Origin: Thermosipho affectus
Lineage (GTDB): Bacteria > Thermotogota > Thermotogae > Thermotogales > Fervidobacteriaceae
Reading direction: 5' to 3'
Length of the DNA stretch: 64,000 bases
Assembly: GCF_001990485.1 (NCBI RefSeq)
Contig: NZ_LBFC01000006.1
Coordinates: 62,001 to 126,000 of the forward strand
Within the stretch, counting starts at the first letter, position 1, and every line of letters begins with the position of its first letter. Under the pieces are notes generated by a model, which was not told where the DNA came from, searched no databases, and was given only the letters and a program-made list of their open reading frames with translations. The translations under genes and the position numbers were made by a program. Positions 37,311 through 47,328 of this stretch are shown here, piece after piece.

Positions 37311-38501
37311 TTAATCTTTTACAACCAATCTAAAGAATTTTCTTTTGCCAACTTTTAATACATGCTCTTTTTCGACCGTAACAAAATCTTTAAAACTTTT
37401 TACTTTATTTCCATCGAACTTCACGCCACCTTGGTTAACAATCCTTTTTGCCTCACTCCTACTTGATGTTGCTTCAACCAAAATCATCAAATCTACTATG
37501 TTGTACTCTCCCTCTTTTATTTCAATTTCAGGCATTTCATCTGGTAATTCTTTTTTCCTAAATACTTTTACAAAATTTTCTTCAGCTTCTTTTGCAATGT
37601 TCTCATCGTAAAAAAATGCCACTATTTCCCTTGCAAGTCTCATTTTTACATCTCTTGGATTTATCTTTGCTGCTTTCATCAACTTTTCGTATTCATCTAT
37701 TTCGTCTTCTGGAATATTTGTCACAAGCCTCATATACTTTATTATTAGTTCATCAGGTATAGACATTACTTTACCGTACATGTTATTCGGTTCATCGGTA
37801 AATGCAATGTAGTTATCGTAGCTTTTACTCATCTTTAATTTTCCATCCGTTCCTTCAATAATAGGCATTGTCATTACTATCTGAGGTTTTAGTCCAAATT
37901 CCTCTTGAATTTTCCTTCCGACTAAGAAGTTAAAAAGTTGATCAGTTCCGCCAATTTCCACATCGGCCTCTATTGCAACAGAATCATATGCTTGCGCTAA
38001 AGGATATAAAAACTCAGCAATACTTATAGGTTGCCCTTCTGATAAACGCTTAGAGAAATCATCCCTTTCTAACATCCTTGCAACTGTATACTTTCCAGCA
38101 AGTTTGACTACATCGGCAAAATCCATATTCCCAAGCCATTCATTATTAAATCTAACTTCCGTCTTATCTTTGTCCAATATCTTAAATGCTTGATTTGCGT
38201 AAGTTTCGGCATTTTTTCTGACTTCCTCAGCAGACAGCATGGGCCTTGTTGTGTTCCTTCCAGTAGGATCCCCAATCATAGCGGTAAAATCGCCAATAAT
38301 CAAAATAACATGATGACCTAAATCTTGAAATTCCTTTAATTTTTTCAAAACAACGGCATGTCCCAAGTGAAGGTCTGGCCTAGACGGATCAACTCCCAAC
38401 TTTATTCTAAGTGGTCTATTTTCTTTCAATCTTTCTACTAACTCTTCCTCTGAAATTAAATCTACTACATTTCTTTTGAGTATTTCAAGTTGACTCTGCA
38501 A
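37311..38501 (-). CDS. tyrS: Tyrosyl-tRNA synthetase
   Basis: 396 residues, class I synthetase of the long bacterial TyrRS (TyrZ-like) form: [10 protein letters not shown] as the HIGH motif, KMSKS near 235, and an S4 RNA-binding domain at the end ([20 protein letters not shown]). Charges tRNA-Tyr. It lies 12 bases after secG, and the toga genes follow, the same order I know from T. maritima (TM0476-TM0478 region). Confidence 0.97.
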   Translation of the reverse strand: MQSQLEILKRNVVDLISEEELVERLKENRPLRIKLGVDPSRPDLHLGHAVVLKKLKEFQDLGHHVILIIGDFTAMIGDPTGRNTTRPMLSAEEVRKNAETYANQAFKILDKDKTEVRFNNEWLGNMDFADVVKLAGKYTVARMLERDDFSKRLSEGQPISIAEFLYPLAQAYDSVAIEADVEIGGTDQLFNFLVGRKIQEEFGLKPQIVMTMPIIEGTDGKLKMSKSYDNYIAFTDEPNNMYGKVMSIPDELIIKYMRLVTNIPEDEIDEYEKLMKAAKINPRDVKMRLAREIVAFFYDENIAKEAEENFVKVFRKKELPDEMPEIEIKEGEYNIVDLMILVEATSSRSEAKRIVNQGGVKFDGNKVKSFKDFVTVEKEHVLKVGKRKFFRLVVKD

Positions 38502-38513
38502 AAAAACTCACCC

Positions 38514-38744
38514 CTATCTGGAAATAAAGAAAGCTGTCAAAATGCTTGAGACAAAGAACAAAATACCAAACAAAACGGTAATTTTTCCCTCTGTATCTAA
38601 CCCCTTTTCTCTTCCAAATATCGTATTCATAGATCCCGAACCAAACGCTCCACCAAGTTCCGCAAATTTTCCCATCTGTTTTAAAGAAAGATAAATCAAA
38701 ATAACACTAATAATTCCATGTACTATTAGCATCACCTTGTCCAC
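38514..38744 (-). CDS. secG: Protein translocase subunit SecG
   Basis: 76 residues with two membrane helices (VMLIVHGIISVILIYLSL and ITVLFGILFFVSSILTAFF) joined by the conserved loop GGAFGSGSMNTIFG. The open frame extends to 38759, but that ATG is inside GGAGGTG; the GTG at 38744 lies eight bases after it. Part of the SecYEG channel. Confidence 0.92.
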   Translation of the reverse strand: MDKVMLIVHGIISVILIYLSLKQMGKFAELGGAFGSGSMNTIFGREKGLDTEGKITVLFGILFFVSSILTAFFISR

Positions 38745-38779
38745 TAGACACACCTCCATCCAAGTTTTTTCTAAGCTTT

Positions 38780-38808
38780 ATTATAACATATCAAAATATC
38801 CAAATCAA
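38780..38808 (-). promoter_or_regulatory. secG-tyrS promoter
   Basis: Minus strand TTGATT (38808-38803), 17-base spacer, TATAAT (38785-38780). The -35 box overlaps the last codons of the radical SAM gene. Confidence 0.8.
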
Positions 38809-40574
38809 ATCTTAAGGTTATTTTCCACATTTAAAATCTGGCATACTCCACAATAACTACAAACATTTCTACAATCTTTTGTACTCTCGCCTTTGAAGAA
38901 TCTTTCATACTCTTTCCAAAGAAAGTATTTTGTAACCCCTGAATCTATATGGTCCCATGGAAAATCATCTTTTAAACTATATGGTCCTTTGTATTTGTCT
39001 AAATCTATATCTTTAAACGACTCTATCCACTCATCAAAATTAAAAAACTCTGTCCATTCGTCATAATAAGACATCTTATATTTTTTCATAATTACCCTAA
39101 ATAAATGCCTATCACCTCTTGATAAAATTCCCTCAACAAAACTTTTTTTTCCATCATTTACATCAATTTTTGCATATCTTTTGTAATTTTTCAAAATACT
39201 ATAAACATACTCCATATATTCTGGTTCTCTAATTTTGACAAATTGAAAAGCCGTGTGAGGTTTTGGAACAAGTAAATTAACAGATGCAGTAACAAGTTTA
39301 AACTTCATCCTTTTTATTTCTCTTAACAACTCACCTATTTCCTTTATATCACCCTCTGTTTCATCTGGAAATCCTACCATAAAATAAAGCTTTATTTTAT
39401 TCCAACCTGCCTTTTTTGCTTCCAAAGCACTGTTGTAAATTTCATTAAAATCTATATTTTTGTTTATTTTATTTCTCATCGTTTGTGAACCAGCCTCTGG
39501 TGCAAGGGTAATTCCTCTTTTTCTAACCGAAGCTATTTTTGAAAGCAACTCAATGTTAAACGCATCAACCCTTGTAGAAGGAATAGACATTGAAATTTTT
39601 TTCTCTTTAATGTAAGGTAAAAGTCCATCTACAATCTCATTCAAAGTTGTATGATCCATAGCAGATAATGATAAAAGCGAAATTTCTTCATATCCTGTTT
39701 CTTTCAAAATTTTTTTTGCATTTTCAACAACATTTTTCTTGCTTCTTTCTCTTACAGGTCTATATACATAACCTGCATGACAAAATCTACATCCTCTAGT
39801 ACAACCCCTACTAATTTCAATAACTCCTCTATCGTGAATACTTTGTACATTTGGAATGATCTGTCTTATTGGGACAAAGCATTCATCAAGATCACCTATA
39901 GCATTCTTTTTAATCTTTTTTGGAACATCTTTAATTGGAACAACCTTTTTTCCCCTTTGCCTGTAAAACTGGGGAATATATATTCCCGGAATCTTTGCTG
40001 CCTCTTTTAATCTATCTAACCTTCTTGCCCCTTTTGTTTCGTATAAAAGATCTAACAATTGCCTTAAATTCTTCTCTCCATCTCCTATATAGACTATATC
40101 AAAAACACCGGCTATAGGCTCAATATTAAAAACAACAGGGCCTCCTGCAATAACTATTGGATCACCATCTTTTCTTTTCTCAGATTCAACATTTATTTTG
40201 GAAAGTTCCAAAAGTTTTAATACATTTGTATAAGATAACTCATATTCTATTGATATTCCCAAAACATCCATGTTAAAGACTGGGGTTTTTGTTTCAAGAG
40301 TAAATAGTGGTATATCTTTTTTTTCCATCAGCTCTATCATATCAACCCATGGCAAAAACACCCGTTCTGCGTAAAATTCTTCAAATGAATTAATGTAATG
40401 GTACAATAATTCAAGACCATAGTGTGACATTCCTACTTCATACACATCTGGAAAGGCAAGTGCAATTCTAAATTTATTCTCAACATCTTTCCTAACCTGA
40501 TTAAACTCTCCTCCAATATATCTTGCGGGTTTTTGAACATTCAAAAGCTCCTCATTTAAAAACCTTAAGATCAT
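38805..40574 (-). CDS. B12-binding-type radical SAM protein (TIGR03960-like)
   Basis: 589 residues. N-terminal cobalamin-binding-like domain (about 30-200; YEVGMSHYGLELLYHYIN), then the radical SAM barrel with RGCTRGCRFCHAG (CxxxCxxC, about 265), and a C-terminal Cys cluster (CRNVCSYCGVC). This matches the uncharacterised family TIGR03960, often followed by or fused to a DUF2344 partner; none is present here. Last gene of the prmA operon, 11 bases after the THUMP methyltransferase. Reaction unknown. Confidence 0.85.
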   Translation of the reverse strand: MILRFLNEELLNVQKPARYIGGEFNQVRKDVENKFRIALAFPDVYEVGMSHYGLELLYHYINSFEEFYAERVFLPWVDMIELMEKKDIPLFTLETKTPVFNMDVLGISIEYELSYTNVLKLLELSKINVESEKRKDGDPIVIAGGPVVFNIEPIAGVFDIVYIGDGEKNLRQLLDLLYETKGARRLDRLKEAAKIPGIYIPQFYRQRGKKVVPIKDVPKKIKKNAIGDLDECFVPIRQIIPNVQSIHDRGVIEISRGCTRGCRFCHAGYVYRPVRERSKKNVVENAKKILKETGYEEISLLSLSAMDHTTLNEIVDGLLPYIKEKKISMSIPSTRVDAFNIELLSKIASVRKRGITLAPEAGSQTMRNKINKNIDFNEIYNSALEAKKAGWNKIKLYFMVGFPDETEGDIKEIGELLREIKRMKFKLVTASVNLLVPKPHTAFQFVKIREPEYMEYVYSILKNYKRYAKIDVNDGKKSFVEGILSRGDRHLFRVIMKKYKMSYYDEWTEFFNFDEWIESFKDIDLDKYKGPYSLKDDFPWDHIDSGVTKYFLWKEYERFFKGESTKDCRNVCSYCGVCQILNVENNLKI

Positions 40575-40585
40575 ATACTACCTCC

Positions 40586-41608
40586 TCAATAAAACATATA
40601 AAACCAAACCCAAATTCCGCTATTTTGAAATCTTATCTTCTTTGTTGCCCTTCTACCAAAAAATTTTTCAAATTGATTATCCGGTGAAAGAATGTAAAAC
40701 TTGGAATTTTTAAATTTTTTCAAGAATAAAGAAAAATCCACATCTGTTTTTATCCTTTCACCATACGGAGGATTGGTAACAACCCACACATTATCAAAGG
40801 TATAATCTCCAAAAGATTTATTCTCAAAAACCAAACCCGATATTCCAAACCTTTCTGCGTTAGCTCTTGCAACCTTTAAAATAGAATTATCAATATCGTA
40901 TCCATATATTCCAGAAACATTTATATTTCTTTTTATTCTTTTAGGCCACTTTAAAAATCCCCAATTTTCAGAAACAAAATCTCTAAAAATCCCCGGCGGA
41001 GTATTAGATTTTATCAAAGCAGCCTCTATGGGAATTGTTCCACTTCCACAAAATGGATCAACCAACATATTTTTATTCCACCTTGAAAGCAAAATCATCG
41101 AAGCCGCTATTGTTTCCCTTAAAGGAGCTTTAGATGTCTTTAATCTATAACCTCTTTTACTTAACGCTTTTTCTCCAGTTGTATCTAAAAGTACTTGAAG
41201 TTCATCTCTTTTTAAAACTAACCTAACGGGAAATATCGTATTTTTTCTTTGTTTTATCTTTTTCTTTATAGCAGCATACGCAACGGAAATTATCGCACCT
41301 TTTGCGGAAAGTTTTGACTTTACAGATGAAATATCCGAAATATAAACTTTACCATCCACAAAATCCGACCAATTAATATTGTATATTGCCTTGTAAAGTT
41401 CTTCAAAGCTTGTTACCTTTTTTCGCTCAAGCAATATTAAAACTCTCTCGGCTGTCCTAAGGTTAATGTTGAGGAAAGGTATATCCTTTAGCTCTCCCTT
41501 AATATACACACGTCCTGAAACCGATTCCAATATCTTATACCCCATCTTTCTTAATTCAAGTGCTACAGCTGCCTCAAGACCTGTTGTACAAGTAAGTAAA
41601 AAAGTCAT
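40586..41608 (-). CDS. THUMP-domain RNA guanosine N2-methyltransferase
   Basis: 340 residues: N-terminal ferredoxin-like and THUMP domains ([33 protein letters not shown]), C-terminal Rossmann methyltransferase with [15 protein letters not shown] and the catalytic TNPPYGERI. Matches the RlmL N-terminal-half/TrmN/Trm14 group that makes m2G in 23S rRNA or tRNA; which RNA is uncertain. It overlaps the DUF190 gene by 4 bases. Confidence 0.9.
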   Translation of the reverse strand: MTFLLTCTTGLEAAVALELRKMGYKILESVSGRVYIKGELKDIPFLNINLRTAERVLILLERKKVTSFEELYKAIYNINWSDFVDGKVYISDISSVKSKLSAKGAIISVAYAAIKKKIKQRKNTIFPVRLVLKRDELQVLLDTTGEKALSKRGYRLKTSKAPLRETIAASMILLSRWNKNMLVDPFCGSGTIPIEAALIKSNTPPGIFRDFVSENWGFLKWPKRIKRNINVSGIYGYDIDNSILKVARANAERFGISGLVFENKSFGDYTFDNVWVVTNPPYGERIKTDVDFSLFLKKFKNSKFYILSPDNQFEKFFGRRATKKIRFQNSGIWVWFYMFY

Positions 41609-41922
41609 ATTTTCTTCTCCATATAATACGCGTTTACCGGCATTTCAACTATCAATCCGTCAAAATTTAACTCCTTTACTTTTTGTAAAAACATATCAAT
41701 TTTATTCTTTTCATCTACTATATCAATAACTATTGGTAAATCTTCAGATAGAGAAAAAAAATCACTCCTATGTATATGCCTCTTGTGTCCAAAGCCAATT
41801 ATTCCTTTCATAACAGTTATTCCTCTTAATCCTTCATCGTATGCAAGTTTTACAATATATTCAAAAACAGGTTTTCCAAAATGTACATCTTTTTCCCCCA
41901 AATAAATTCTGAGCAACTTCAT
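41605..41922 (-). CDS. DUF190 protein paired with the fluoride channel
   Basis: 105 residues, beginning [24 protein letters not shown]; the [12 protein letters not shown] loop is characteristic. DUF190 proteins have a PII-like ferredoxin fold and usually lie beside crcB. The open frame reaches 42000, but the ATG at 41922 forms an ATGA overlap with the crcB stop and has GGGGGAG upstream. Probably modulates fluoride export. Confidence 0.88.
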   Translation of the reverse strand: MKLLRIYLGEKDVHFGKPVFEYIVKLAYDEGLRGITVMKGIIGFGHKRHIHRSDFFSLSEDLPIVIDIVDEKNKIDMFLQKVKELNFDGLIVEMPVNAYYMEKKI

Positions 41923-42296
41923 AAAACTCTCCCCCTTCCAAGTACCATCCCCAAAAATGCGGCCAAAAATCCCAAAACTACATTTGAAGAAAAATAACAA
42001 AAAGCCCTAAACGGACTTGTTAAAAATAAAGATAAAGATTCATATGTAAACGTTGAAAAAGTAGTAAATGATCCTAGAAAACCCGTTCCAAAAAACATCA
42101 AAAAACTCCTTGAAATCTCCAACCTTTCGATATTTAAAAACATTAGAAAAGATAATAAAAAGGCACCAACAACATTAACAATAACAGTTCCAAAGGGGAT
42201 ATAACCAAAAGGAAGGTGGGAATTAACAAATTTTGAAACAAAATATCTTGATAATGCACCCAATGCTCCACCCAAAGCTATATAAACTATCTTCAC
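41919..42296 (-). CDS. crcB: Fluoride channel CrcB/Fluc
   Basis: 125 residues, four membrane helices. Conserved [10 protein letters not shown] at the start, the pore-lining [15 protein letters not shown] (Asn) and [15 protein letters not shown] (Phe/Ser-Thr track and Na+ site). Dual-topology dimer that exports F-. A fluoride riboswitch is not possible directly upstream because the preceding gene overlaps by 4 bases. Confidence 0.95.
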   Translation of the reverse strand: MKIVYIALGGALGALSRYFVSKFVNSHLPFGYIPFGTVIVNVVGAFLLSFLMFLNIERLEISRSFLMFFGTGFLGSFTTFSTFTYESLSLFLTSPFRAFCYFSSNVVLGFLAAFLGMVLGRGRVL

Positions 42297-42769
42297 GATA
42301 TTTCACTTCTTTCAAGCTTTTCGTATAAAACATAAGACATACTATCATCTACTATTCCATTCTCTGGAAATACTCGAATATAATTTGGTCTATCTTTGAA
42401 GAGCAATATTGCAAAACACATCCTTTTCGAAATATCACTTGCAACCATTATCTGTGCTTTTCTCAAAAGAAATTTAGATGTATATACTGTCTTGTCAAAC
42501 AAAAAGAAAAAATCCACATCCTCTAAATAATTTTCGGCAATTCCAATCTGAGTTCCATTAATTATTGAGACAACGTAATTTTCCAATCTAATTTTCCTTT
42601 TAGTATTTCTCAAGACTACATCAACAAGCCTGTACTGTCCGTGGATAAACACATGCTCACCGTTATAAAAAATCGTATACGGAACGTTATAACTTTCAAA
42701 ATCAGTTGTAATCCAAATATCCGGATCAAATTCTTCCACTAAAAAACTTTTAGATAAAAGAATTCTCAA
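42293..42769 (-). CDS. Conserved-looking protein of unknown function
   Basis: 158 residues; no family recognised. Mostly beta-type sequence ([20 protein letters not shown]), with a middle segment [16 protein letters not shown] and a C-terminal [20 protein letters not shown]. No signal peptide, membrane helix or Cys cluster. It overlaps rdgB and crcB by 4 bases on either side, so it is translated as part of the operon. Confidence 0.7.
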   Translation of the reverse strand: MRILLSKSFLVEEFDPDIWITTDFESYNVPYTIFYNGEHVFIHGQYRLVDVVLRNTKRKIRLENYVVSIINGTQIGIAENYLEDVDFFFLFDKTVYTSKFLLRKAQIMVASDISKRMCFAILLFKDRPNYIRVFPENGIVDDSMSYVLYEKLERSEIS

Positions 42770-43338
42770 AATTCCTCCACCTCTTTTAAAATTTTAAACA
42801 ACTTTCTAAATGCACGGCTTCTGTGACTTATCTTTCTTTTAATCTCGTCTCCCAATTCCCCAAAAGTTTTTTCATATCCGTGCGGAATAAAAAATGGATC
42901 ATATCCAAATCCAAAATTCCCTTTTATTTCTCTTGAAATTTCACCTTCAACTTTTCCTTCCACAGAAATCAGCACTCCCTTTTTGGGATTAAAATAAGTT
43001 GCAACACAAACAAATTGTGCAGATCTATCAACCTTGCTCTCTAACATTTTAAGAATTTTCTCCATCTTTAAAACATAAGGTTTTCCTTCCATAAATCTTG
43101 CACTTTCAACTCCGGGAAATCTTCCCAACGCATTAATTTCAAGTCCGGAATCATCTGCAATAACCGGTGTATTTAAAGCAAGTCCATAATAATAGGCTTT
43201 TTTCATGGAATTCTCGTAAAAAGACTTTCCATCTTCAATAACCTCTACATTTTTAGGAGACCTTTCAACTTCTATACCTTCTAAAATAATCCTAATCTCT
43301 TCAACCTTGTGCGGGTTTGAAGTTGCAATGTAAATCAT
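42766..43338 (-). CDS. rdgB: XTP/dITP diphosphatase (RdgB/HAM1)
   Basis: 190 residues. [36 protein letters not shown] and [19 protein letters not shown] plus ISHRSRAF are the family motifs. Hydrolyses ITP/XTP and their deoxy forms to keep deaminated purines out of DNA. GTG at 43344 is too near GGGGT; the ATG at 43338 is preferred. Ten bases after rlmH. Confidence 0.95.
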   Translation of the reverse strand: MIYIATSNPHKVEEIRIILEGIEVERSPKNVEVIEDGKSFYENSMKKAYYYGLALNTPVIADDSGLEINALGRFPGVESARFMEGKPYVLKMEKILKMLESKVDRSAQFVCVATYFNPKKGVLISVEGKVEGEISREIKGNFGFGYDPFFIPHGYEKTFGELGDEIKRKISHRSRAFRKLFKILKEVEEF

Positions 43339-43348
43339 TTTCACACCC

Positions 43349-43807
43349 CTAATAGTGATATTTTTCGTTATTTATTATTTTAAATCCCCTAAAAATCTGT
43401 TCTAATAGCAATATTAGTACCATTTCATGTGTAAAAGTAAATTTTGATAACGATATCCTCTTTAAAGATAACCTCCTTAATTGCTCATCTACCCCTAATG
43501 GCCCTCCTATAACAAAAACAATCTCCCCTTCAAGCATCTGCATATCCAAAAATTTAGAAAATTCCAAACTATCAATTTGTTTCCCAAAAAGATCAAGTAA
43601 AACAAATTTCCTCCCCTTTATTTTACTTAAAATCTCCTTTGCTTCATTTTTAAGTATAACACCTCTCGAAAGTTTGTTAAGATCTCCACCCAATTTAATA
43701 AAAGTTACTTTTACCTTTGCAAATCTTTTTATCTTTCCCAAATAAAAATCAAAAGCATCTCGAAGATGCTTAGAAAGTTTTCCAGGAATAATTATTTCTA
43801 TGTACAC
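43349..43807 (-). CDS. rlmH: 23S rRNA pseudouridine-1915 N3-methyltransferase
   Basis: 152 residues, SPOUT fold: [14 protein letters not shown] forms the SAM-binding knot, [23 protein letters not shown] and the terminal NEKYHY are invariant family features. Methylates m3-psi1915 in helix 69. Overlaps the DUF501 stop by one base. Confidence 0.96.
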   Translation of the reverse strand: MYIEIIIPGKLSKHLRDAFDFYLGKIKRFAKVKVTFIKLGGDLNKLSRGVILKNEAKEILSKIKGRKFVLLDLFGKQIDSLEFSKFLDMQMLEGEIVFVIGGPLGVDEQLRRLSLKRISLSKFTFTHEMVLILLLEQIFRGFKIINNEKYHY

Positions 43808-44331
43808 TACAATCCCTCACAATATTTATCTTCACATTCCAATCTTTCTAGTTTTTTAAAGATAATCTCTCCAACTGGATTTTCTATCCCAGATAAAAAA
43901 TCTGCTAAATGCAGATGCAAACACTTTACCTTTGAAAAATTTGAAATCCCACCTGTTCCTACTTTTTTTAATTCTTCTCTCCAGCGTTTAAAATCTAAGA
44001 ACTCTTTTTTTAAGAAAAACTTATCTCTTAAATCTATAACTTTCTTGTGTGCTAAAAATAAACGCTCTCTAAACCTTTCATCTTTGCTTATTATTCTTTC
44101 AATTTCTTTTATCATTCCCTTTTCTTCCAATCGAGATACCTCTTTTACAAGAAAAGGACACGTTAAATAATACAATGTGGGAAAAGGTTTTCCATCTTTA
44201 ACAGGCAAACTAACAACAACCTGTGGAAATCCATAAGAACAAAAACGTGTAACATTGCAAAAGTTAGTAATCTCCCGTCCAAGTTGTTTGGCAACTATTT
44301 TATTTAAAACTTTATCACCAGTGCATTCCAT
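43807..44331 (-). CDS. DUF501-family protein
   Basis: 174 residues with the family pattern: [57 protein letters not shown]. The conserved Cys/His residues ([11 protein letters not shown]) suggest a metal or catalytic site, but no function is established to my knowledge. Overlaps prmA by 28 bases; GGAGG is eight bases before the ATG. Confidence 0.85.
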   Translation of the reverse strand: MECTGDKVLNKIVAKQLGREITNFCNVTRFCSYGFPQVVVSLPVKDGKPFPTLYYLTCPFLVKEVSRLEEKGMIKEIERIISKDERFRERLFLAHKKVIDLRDKFFLKKEFLDFKRWREELKKVGTGGISNFSKVKCLHLHLADFLSGIENPVGEIIFKKLERLECEDKYCEGL

Positions 44332-45074
44332 TCGTTTTTCCTCCGATGTTCTATAATATTTAAATGCTTAAATAAATCTAATTTTGAATCTATAATCCCG
44401 GATAAAATAACTATTCCATCCTTTTTTAAATATTTAGGCATATCCTCCAACGCTTCTATTAAAATTTCGGCAATTATATTTGATACAATCAAATCGTACT
44501 TCCCATCTATGTTTTTAAATAAGTTTGACTCTCTAATTTCAACATCTTCATTATTCTTTTTTACATTTTCAAGAGCAGATTCAACGGCAAGTGGATCATT
44601 ATCAACACCTAAAACTCTATTTGCACCTAATTTTTTAGATAAAATACTTAATATACCGCTACCACAACCTAAGTCCAAAACATCCATACCTGGTCTTAAA
44701 TACTCCTTCAAAAAAGACGCAGCAAGTTTCGTTGTATCGTGAAGTCCTGTACCAAACGCAAGTCCTGGTGTTATCTTTATAACTACTCCCTTTTTTATAT
44801 CGTGAAAATCTGGATCTATCCATACACCTTCAATGAATTCAAAAGGGCGAGAAATTAAATTCTTCACCCAATCATCTGATGATGTTACCCTTTCTTCAAC
44901 AATGTCAAATGAAAAATCAAAATCAAATTCCTTTTTTTCACTAACTACAACTAAAAAAATTCCCTCTTTTGTTTCATAAAAATAATAATTGTTAATTTGT
45001 TTATCAAAAAAATATTCTTCCAATTTTTCTACATCTTCATTAGATATCCTATAAACCCTCTCAAAAAATTCCAT
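44304..45074 (-). CDS. prmA: Ribosomal protein L11 methyltransferase
   Basis: 256 residues; N-terminal substrate domain, then a SAM domain with GLAFGTGLHDTTKLA, LDLGCGSGILSI and the NPPY-like SNIIAEIL catalytic-site element. Trimethylates uL11. The protein is somewhat short in the N-terminal domain, like the Thermotoga and Thermus forms. Three bases after the LysM/M23 gene. Confidence 0.92.
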   Translation of the reverse strand: MEFFERVYRISNEDVEKLEEYFFDKQINNYYFYETKEGIFLVVVSEKKEFDFDFSFDIVEERVTSSDDWVKNLISRPFEFIEGVWIDPDFHDIKKGVVIKITPGLAFGTGLHDTTKLAASFLKEYLRPGMDVLDLGCGSGILSILSKKLGANRVLGVDNDPLAVESALENVKKNNEDVEIRESNLFKNIDGKYDLIVSNIIAEILIEALEDMPKYLKKDGIVILSGIIDSKLDLFKHLNIIEHRRKNEWNALVIKF

Positions 45075-45077
45075 TTT

Positions 45078-45893
45078 TTATTCACCACCTAAATACAAAC
45101 CTTCATCCTTCAACACATACATCCTTCCGTACGAAGGAAGAAAAGCCATGGGATTTGTATGCCTTCCATTTCTTCTCACTTCAAAATGCAAATGTGGACC
45201 GGTACTCACCCCTGTCGAACCTACTCTTCCAATTAATTCTCCTCTTCTTAAACTCTGTCCTTTATACACACATATTTTCGACATATGACCATAAACTATG
45301 TCGTAACTACCATAATCAACTATAACTGCAAGTCCATAACCCCCATATTCACCTGCAAATTTCACAACTCCATTTGTAGCAGAAAAGATAGGAGTCCCCA
45401 TTGGTGCAGAAATATCTACCCCTGTGTGAAAACTTTTTCTATGATAAATAGGGTGCATTCTCCACCCATATGTAGAAGAAATCTTTCCAAAAACCGGCCA
45501 AATGAAATCTTTATCATATACATTAAAAGCTTTTCCAACATAATCTAGAGGGACAAATAATTTCTGTCCTACATAAATATAGGTGCTCTTCAAATCATTT
45601 GAAACTTTTATATCATCTACCGTTGTAAAAAATCTTAACGCAATCGAATAAAGACTATCTCCTTGTTGAACCTCGTATATAATACCAGAAGGTTGAGGTA
45701 TCTTTAAAACTTCACCGACCTTCAAATTATACGGATCAATATCATTCCAATCAAGGATGACAGACGGTGAAACCCCAAATACCTGAGATAGTTTATATAT
45801 AGTATCCCCAGGTTGTACATAATAGCTTAAAATAAAATAACTGGGAAATACAAAAACTGAGACAAGCAAAATAATAAAGGAAATCTTCTTCAT
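45078..45893 (-). CDS. LysM-M23 peptidoglycan endopeptidase
   Basis: 271 residues: signal peptide/anchor (first ~24), two LysM domains (YVQPGDTIYKLSQVFGVSP and YEVQQGDSLYSIALRFF), then a lysostaphin-type M23 domain with zinc ligands in FHTGVDISAPMG and HLHFEVRRNG. LysM holds it on glycan strands while M23 cuts peptide cross-links or activates amidases. First gene of the ten-gene operon. Confidence 0.93.
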   Translation of the reverse strand: MKKISFIILLVSVFVFPSYFILSYYVQPGDTIYKLSQVFGVSPSVILDWNDIDPYNLKVGEVLKIPQPSGIIYEVQQGDSLYSIALRFFTTVDDIKVSNDLKSTYIYVGQKLFVPLDYVGKAFNVYDKDFIWPVFGKISSTYGWRMHPIYHRKSFHTGVDISAPMGTPIFSATNGVVKFAGEYGGYGLAVIVDYGSYDIVYGHMSKICVYKGQSLRRGELIGRVGSTGVSTGPHLHFEVRRNGRHTNPMAFLPSYGRMYVLKDEGLYLGGE

Positions 45894-46057
45894 AGTTTAA
45901 TACGCTCCTCTCATTAAAGACAAAATTATTTTACCATACAAAAACTCATAAAATCAAATAAAAAATAAAAATTTAAAAGTATCTTTGAAAAAATAAATAA
46001 AAAACACATTAAAAAAGCTAAATTAAGTTAATCATTTTTAATAATATTTTACAAATT

Positions 46058-46086
46058 TTGCTTAATACCCCCTGTTCTGTTAATAT
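46058..46086 (+). promoter_or_regulatory. Promoter of the lysine fermentation operon
   Basis: TTGCTT (46058-46063), 17-base spacer, TAATAT (46081-46086), then a ~28-base leader ending in GGGGGG before the GTG start. The upstream 45894-46057 is AT-rich with no gene, riboswitch-like fold or terminator that I can support. Confidence 0.65.
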
Positions 46087-46120
46087 TAAAACTGTAATGT
46101 AAAAATAAAGGGGGGATTAT

Positions 46121-46504
46121 GTGAAAACCACATTAAAAGTACGAATGAGTAGTGCAGATGCCCATTACGGTGGCAATTTAGTTGATGGTGCAAAAATTTT
46201 GCAGCTTTTTGGTGATGTTGCAACGGAATTACTCATTCGTCATGATGGAGACGAAGGATTGTTTCGCGCATATGAAAATATTGAATTTTTAGCACCAGTT
46301 TATGCAGGAGACTTTATAGAAATAACAGGTGAAATAATTAAAGTTGGTAAAACTTCTAGAAAAATGGAATTTATAGCAAAAAAGATTATAACTGCAAGAC
46401 CGGATATAAACGATAGTGCAGCAGATGTGCTGGAAGAACCAATAATCGTTTGTAAAGCTATAGGAACATGTGTAGTTCCACTCGACAAACAAAGAAGGGG
46501 ATAA
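46121..46504 (+). CDS. kal: 3-aminobutyryl-CoA ammonia-lyase
   Basis: 127 residues, single hotdog domain ([44 protein letters not shown]). In lysine fermentation it removes ammonia from L-3-aminobutyryl-CoA to give crotonyl-CoA. Identification rests on family resemblance plus position at the head of the kce-kdd-kamA operon. GTG start after GGGGGG. Confidence 0.92.
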   Translation: MKTTLKVRMSSADAHYGGNLVDGAKILQLFGDVATELLIRHDGDEGLFRAYENIEFLAPVYAGDFIEITGEIIKVGKTSRKMEFIAKKIITARPDINDSAADVLEEPIIVCKAIGTCVVPLDKQRRG

Positions 46505-46505
46505 C

Positions 46506-47327
46506 ATGGAAAAACTTATTATCACCGTTGCCGTAACAGGTGCAGAAGTTACAAAAGAAAAACAACCCAATCTTCCCATTACACCAGATGAAATTGCAGA
46601 TGAAGTATACGAATGTTACCTTGCAGGTGCATCTATTGCACATATCCACGCACGGAACAATGATGGAACACCTACACAATCATACGAAATCTACAAAGAA
46701 ATAAAGGAAAAGATAGAAAAAAAGTGCAACATAATCTTCCAACCTTCCACAGGTGGAGCAACGTGGCACACCTTCGAAGAAAGAATGCAACCATTACTAA
46801 CAAATCCAGAAATGGCAACACTTAGTGCAGGAACTTGCAATTTTGGAAATGATGTCTTTTTAAATCCAATGGAATACATAGAAAAGTTTGCTATTGAAAT
46901 GAAAAAAAGAAATATAAAACCAGAAATTGAAGTTTTCGAACGTGGAATGATTCAAAATGCATTAAATCTAGTAAAAAAAGGAATACTTGATTTACCACTC
47001 CATTTTGATTTTGTTATGGGAGTGCCTGGGGCAATACCAGCAACGATAGATGATCTCGTTTATCTAGTTTCAAAACTTCCAGAAGGTTCTACATGGAGTG
47101 TTGCCGGTATAGGAAAATATGAACTTCCATTGGCAGTTCACGCCATACTCATGGGTGGACACGTCAGAGTGGGATTTGAAGATAACATCTATTATAAAAA
47201 AGGGGTGCTTGCAAAATCGAATGCCCAACTTGTGGAAAGAATTGTAAGAATTGCAAAGGAGTTGGGAAGGGAAATTGCAACCCCAGATGAGGCAAGAAAA
47301 ATTTTGGGAATAAAAAAGGAGGAGTAA
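46506..47327 (+). CDS. kce: 3-keto-5-aminohexanoate cleavage enzyme
   Basis: 273 residues, BKACE TIM-barrel family. The Zn-binding HxH is in ASIAHIHARNNDGTPTQ; GMIQNALNLVKKG, FVMGVPGAIPAT and GHVRVGFEDNIYY are family segments. Condenses 3-keto-5-aminohexanoate with acetyl-CoA to give acetoacetate and 3-aminobutyryl-CoA. One base after kal. Confidence 0.95.
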   Translation: MEKLIITVAVTGAEVTKEKQPNLPITPDEIADEVYECYLAGASIAHIHARNNDGTPTQSYEIYKEIKEKIEKKCNIIFQPSTGGATWHTFEERMQPLLTNPEMATLSAGTCNFGNDVFLNPMEYIEKFAIEMKKRNIKPEIEVFERGMIQNALNLVKKGILDLPLHFDFVMGVPGAIPATIDDLVYLVSKLPEGSTWSVAGIGKYELPLAVHAILMGGHVRVGFEDNIYYKKGVLAKSNAQLVERIVRIAKELGREIATPDEARKILGIKKEE

Positions 47328-47328
47328 G

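Noticed and set aside
42293-42300. Fluoride riboswitch before crcB
   Set aside because: The upstream gene overlaps crcB by 4 bases and nothing in the coding region resembles the motif.
46081-46096. Rex-like site at the kal promoter (TGTTAATATT...)
   Set aside because: Only one half-site matches; the second half has too many mismatches.
45894-46120. Possible lysine riboswitch before the lysine fermentation operon
   Set aside because: The region is AT-rich, lacks the conserved L-box pairing elements, and the promoter leaves a leader of only about 28 bases.
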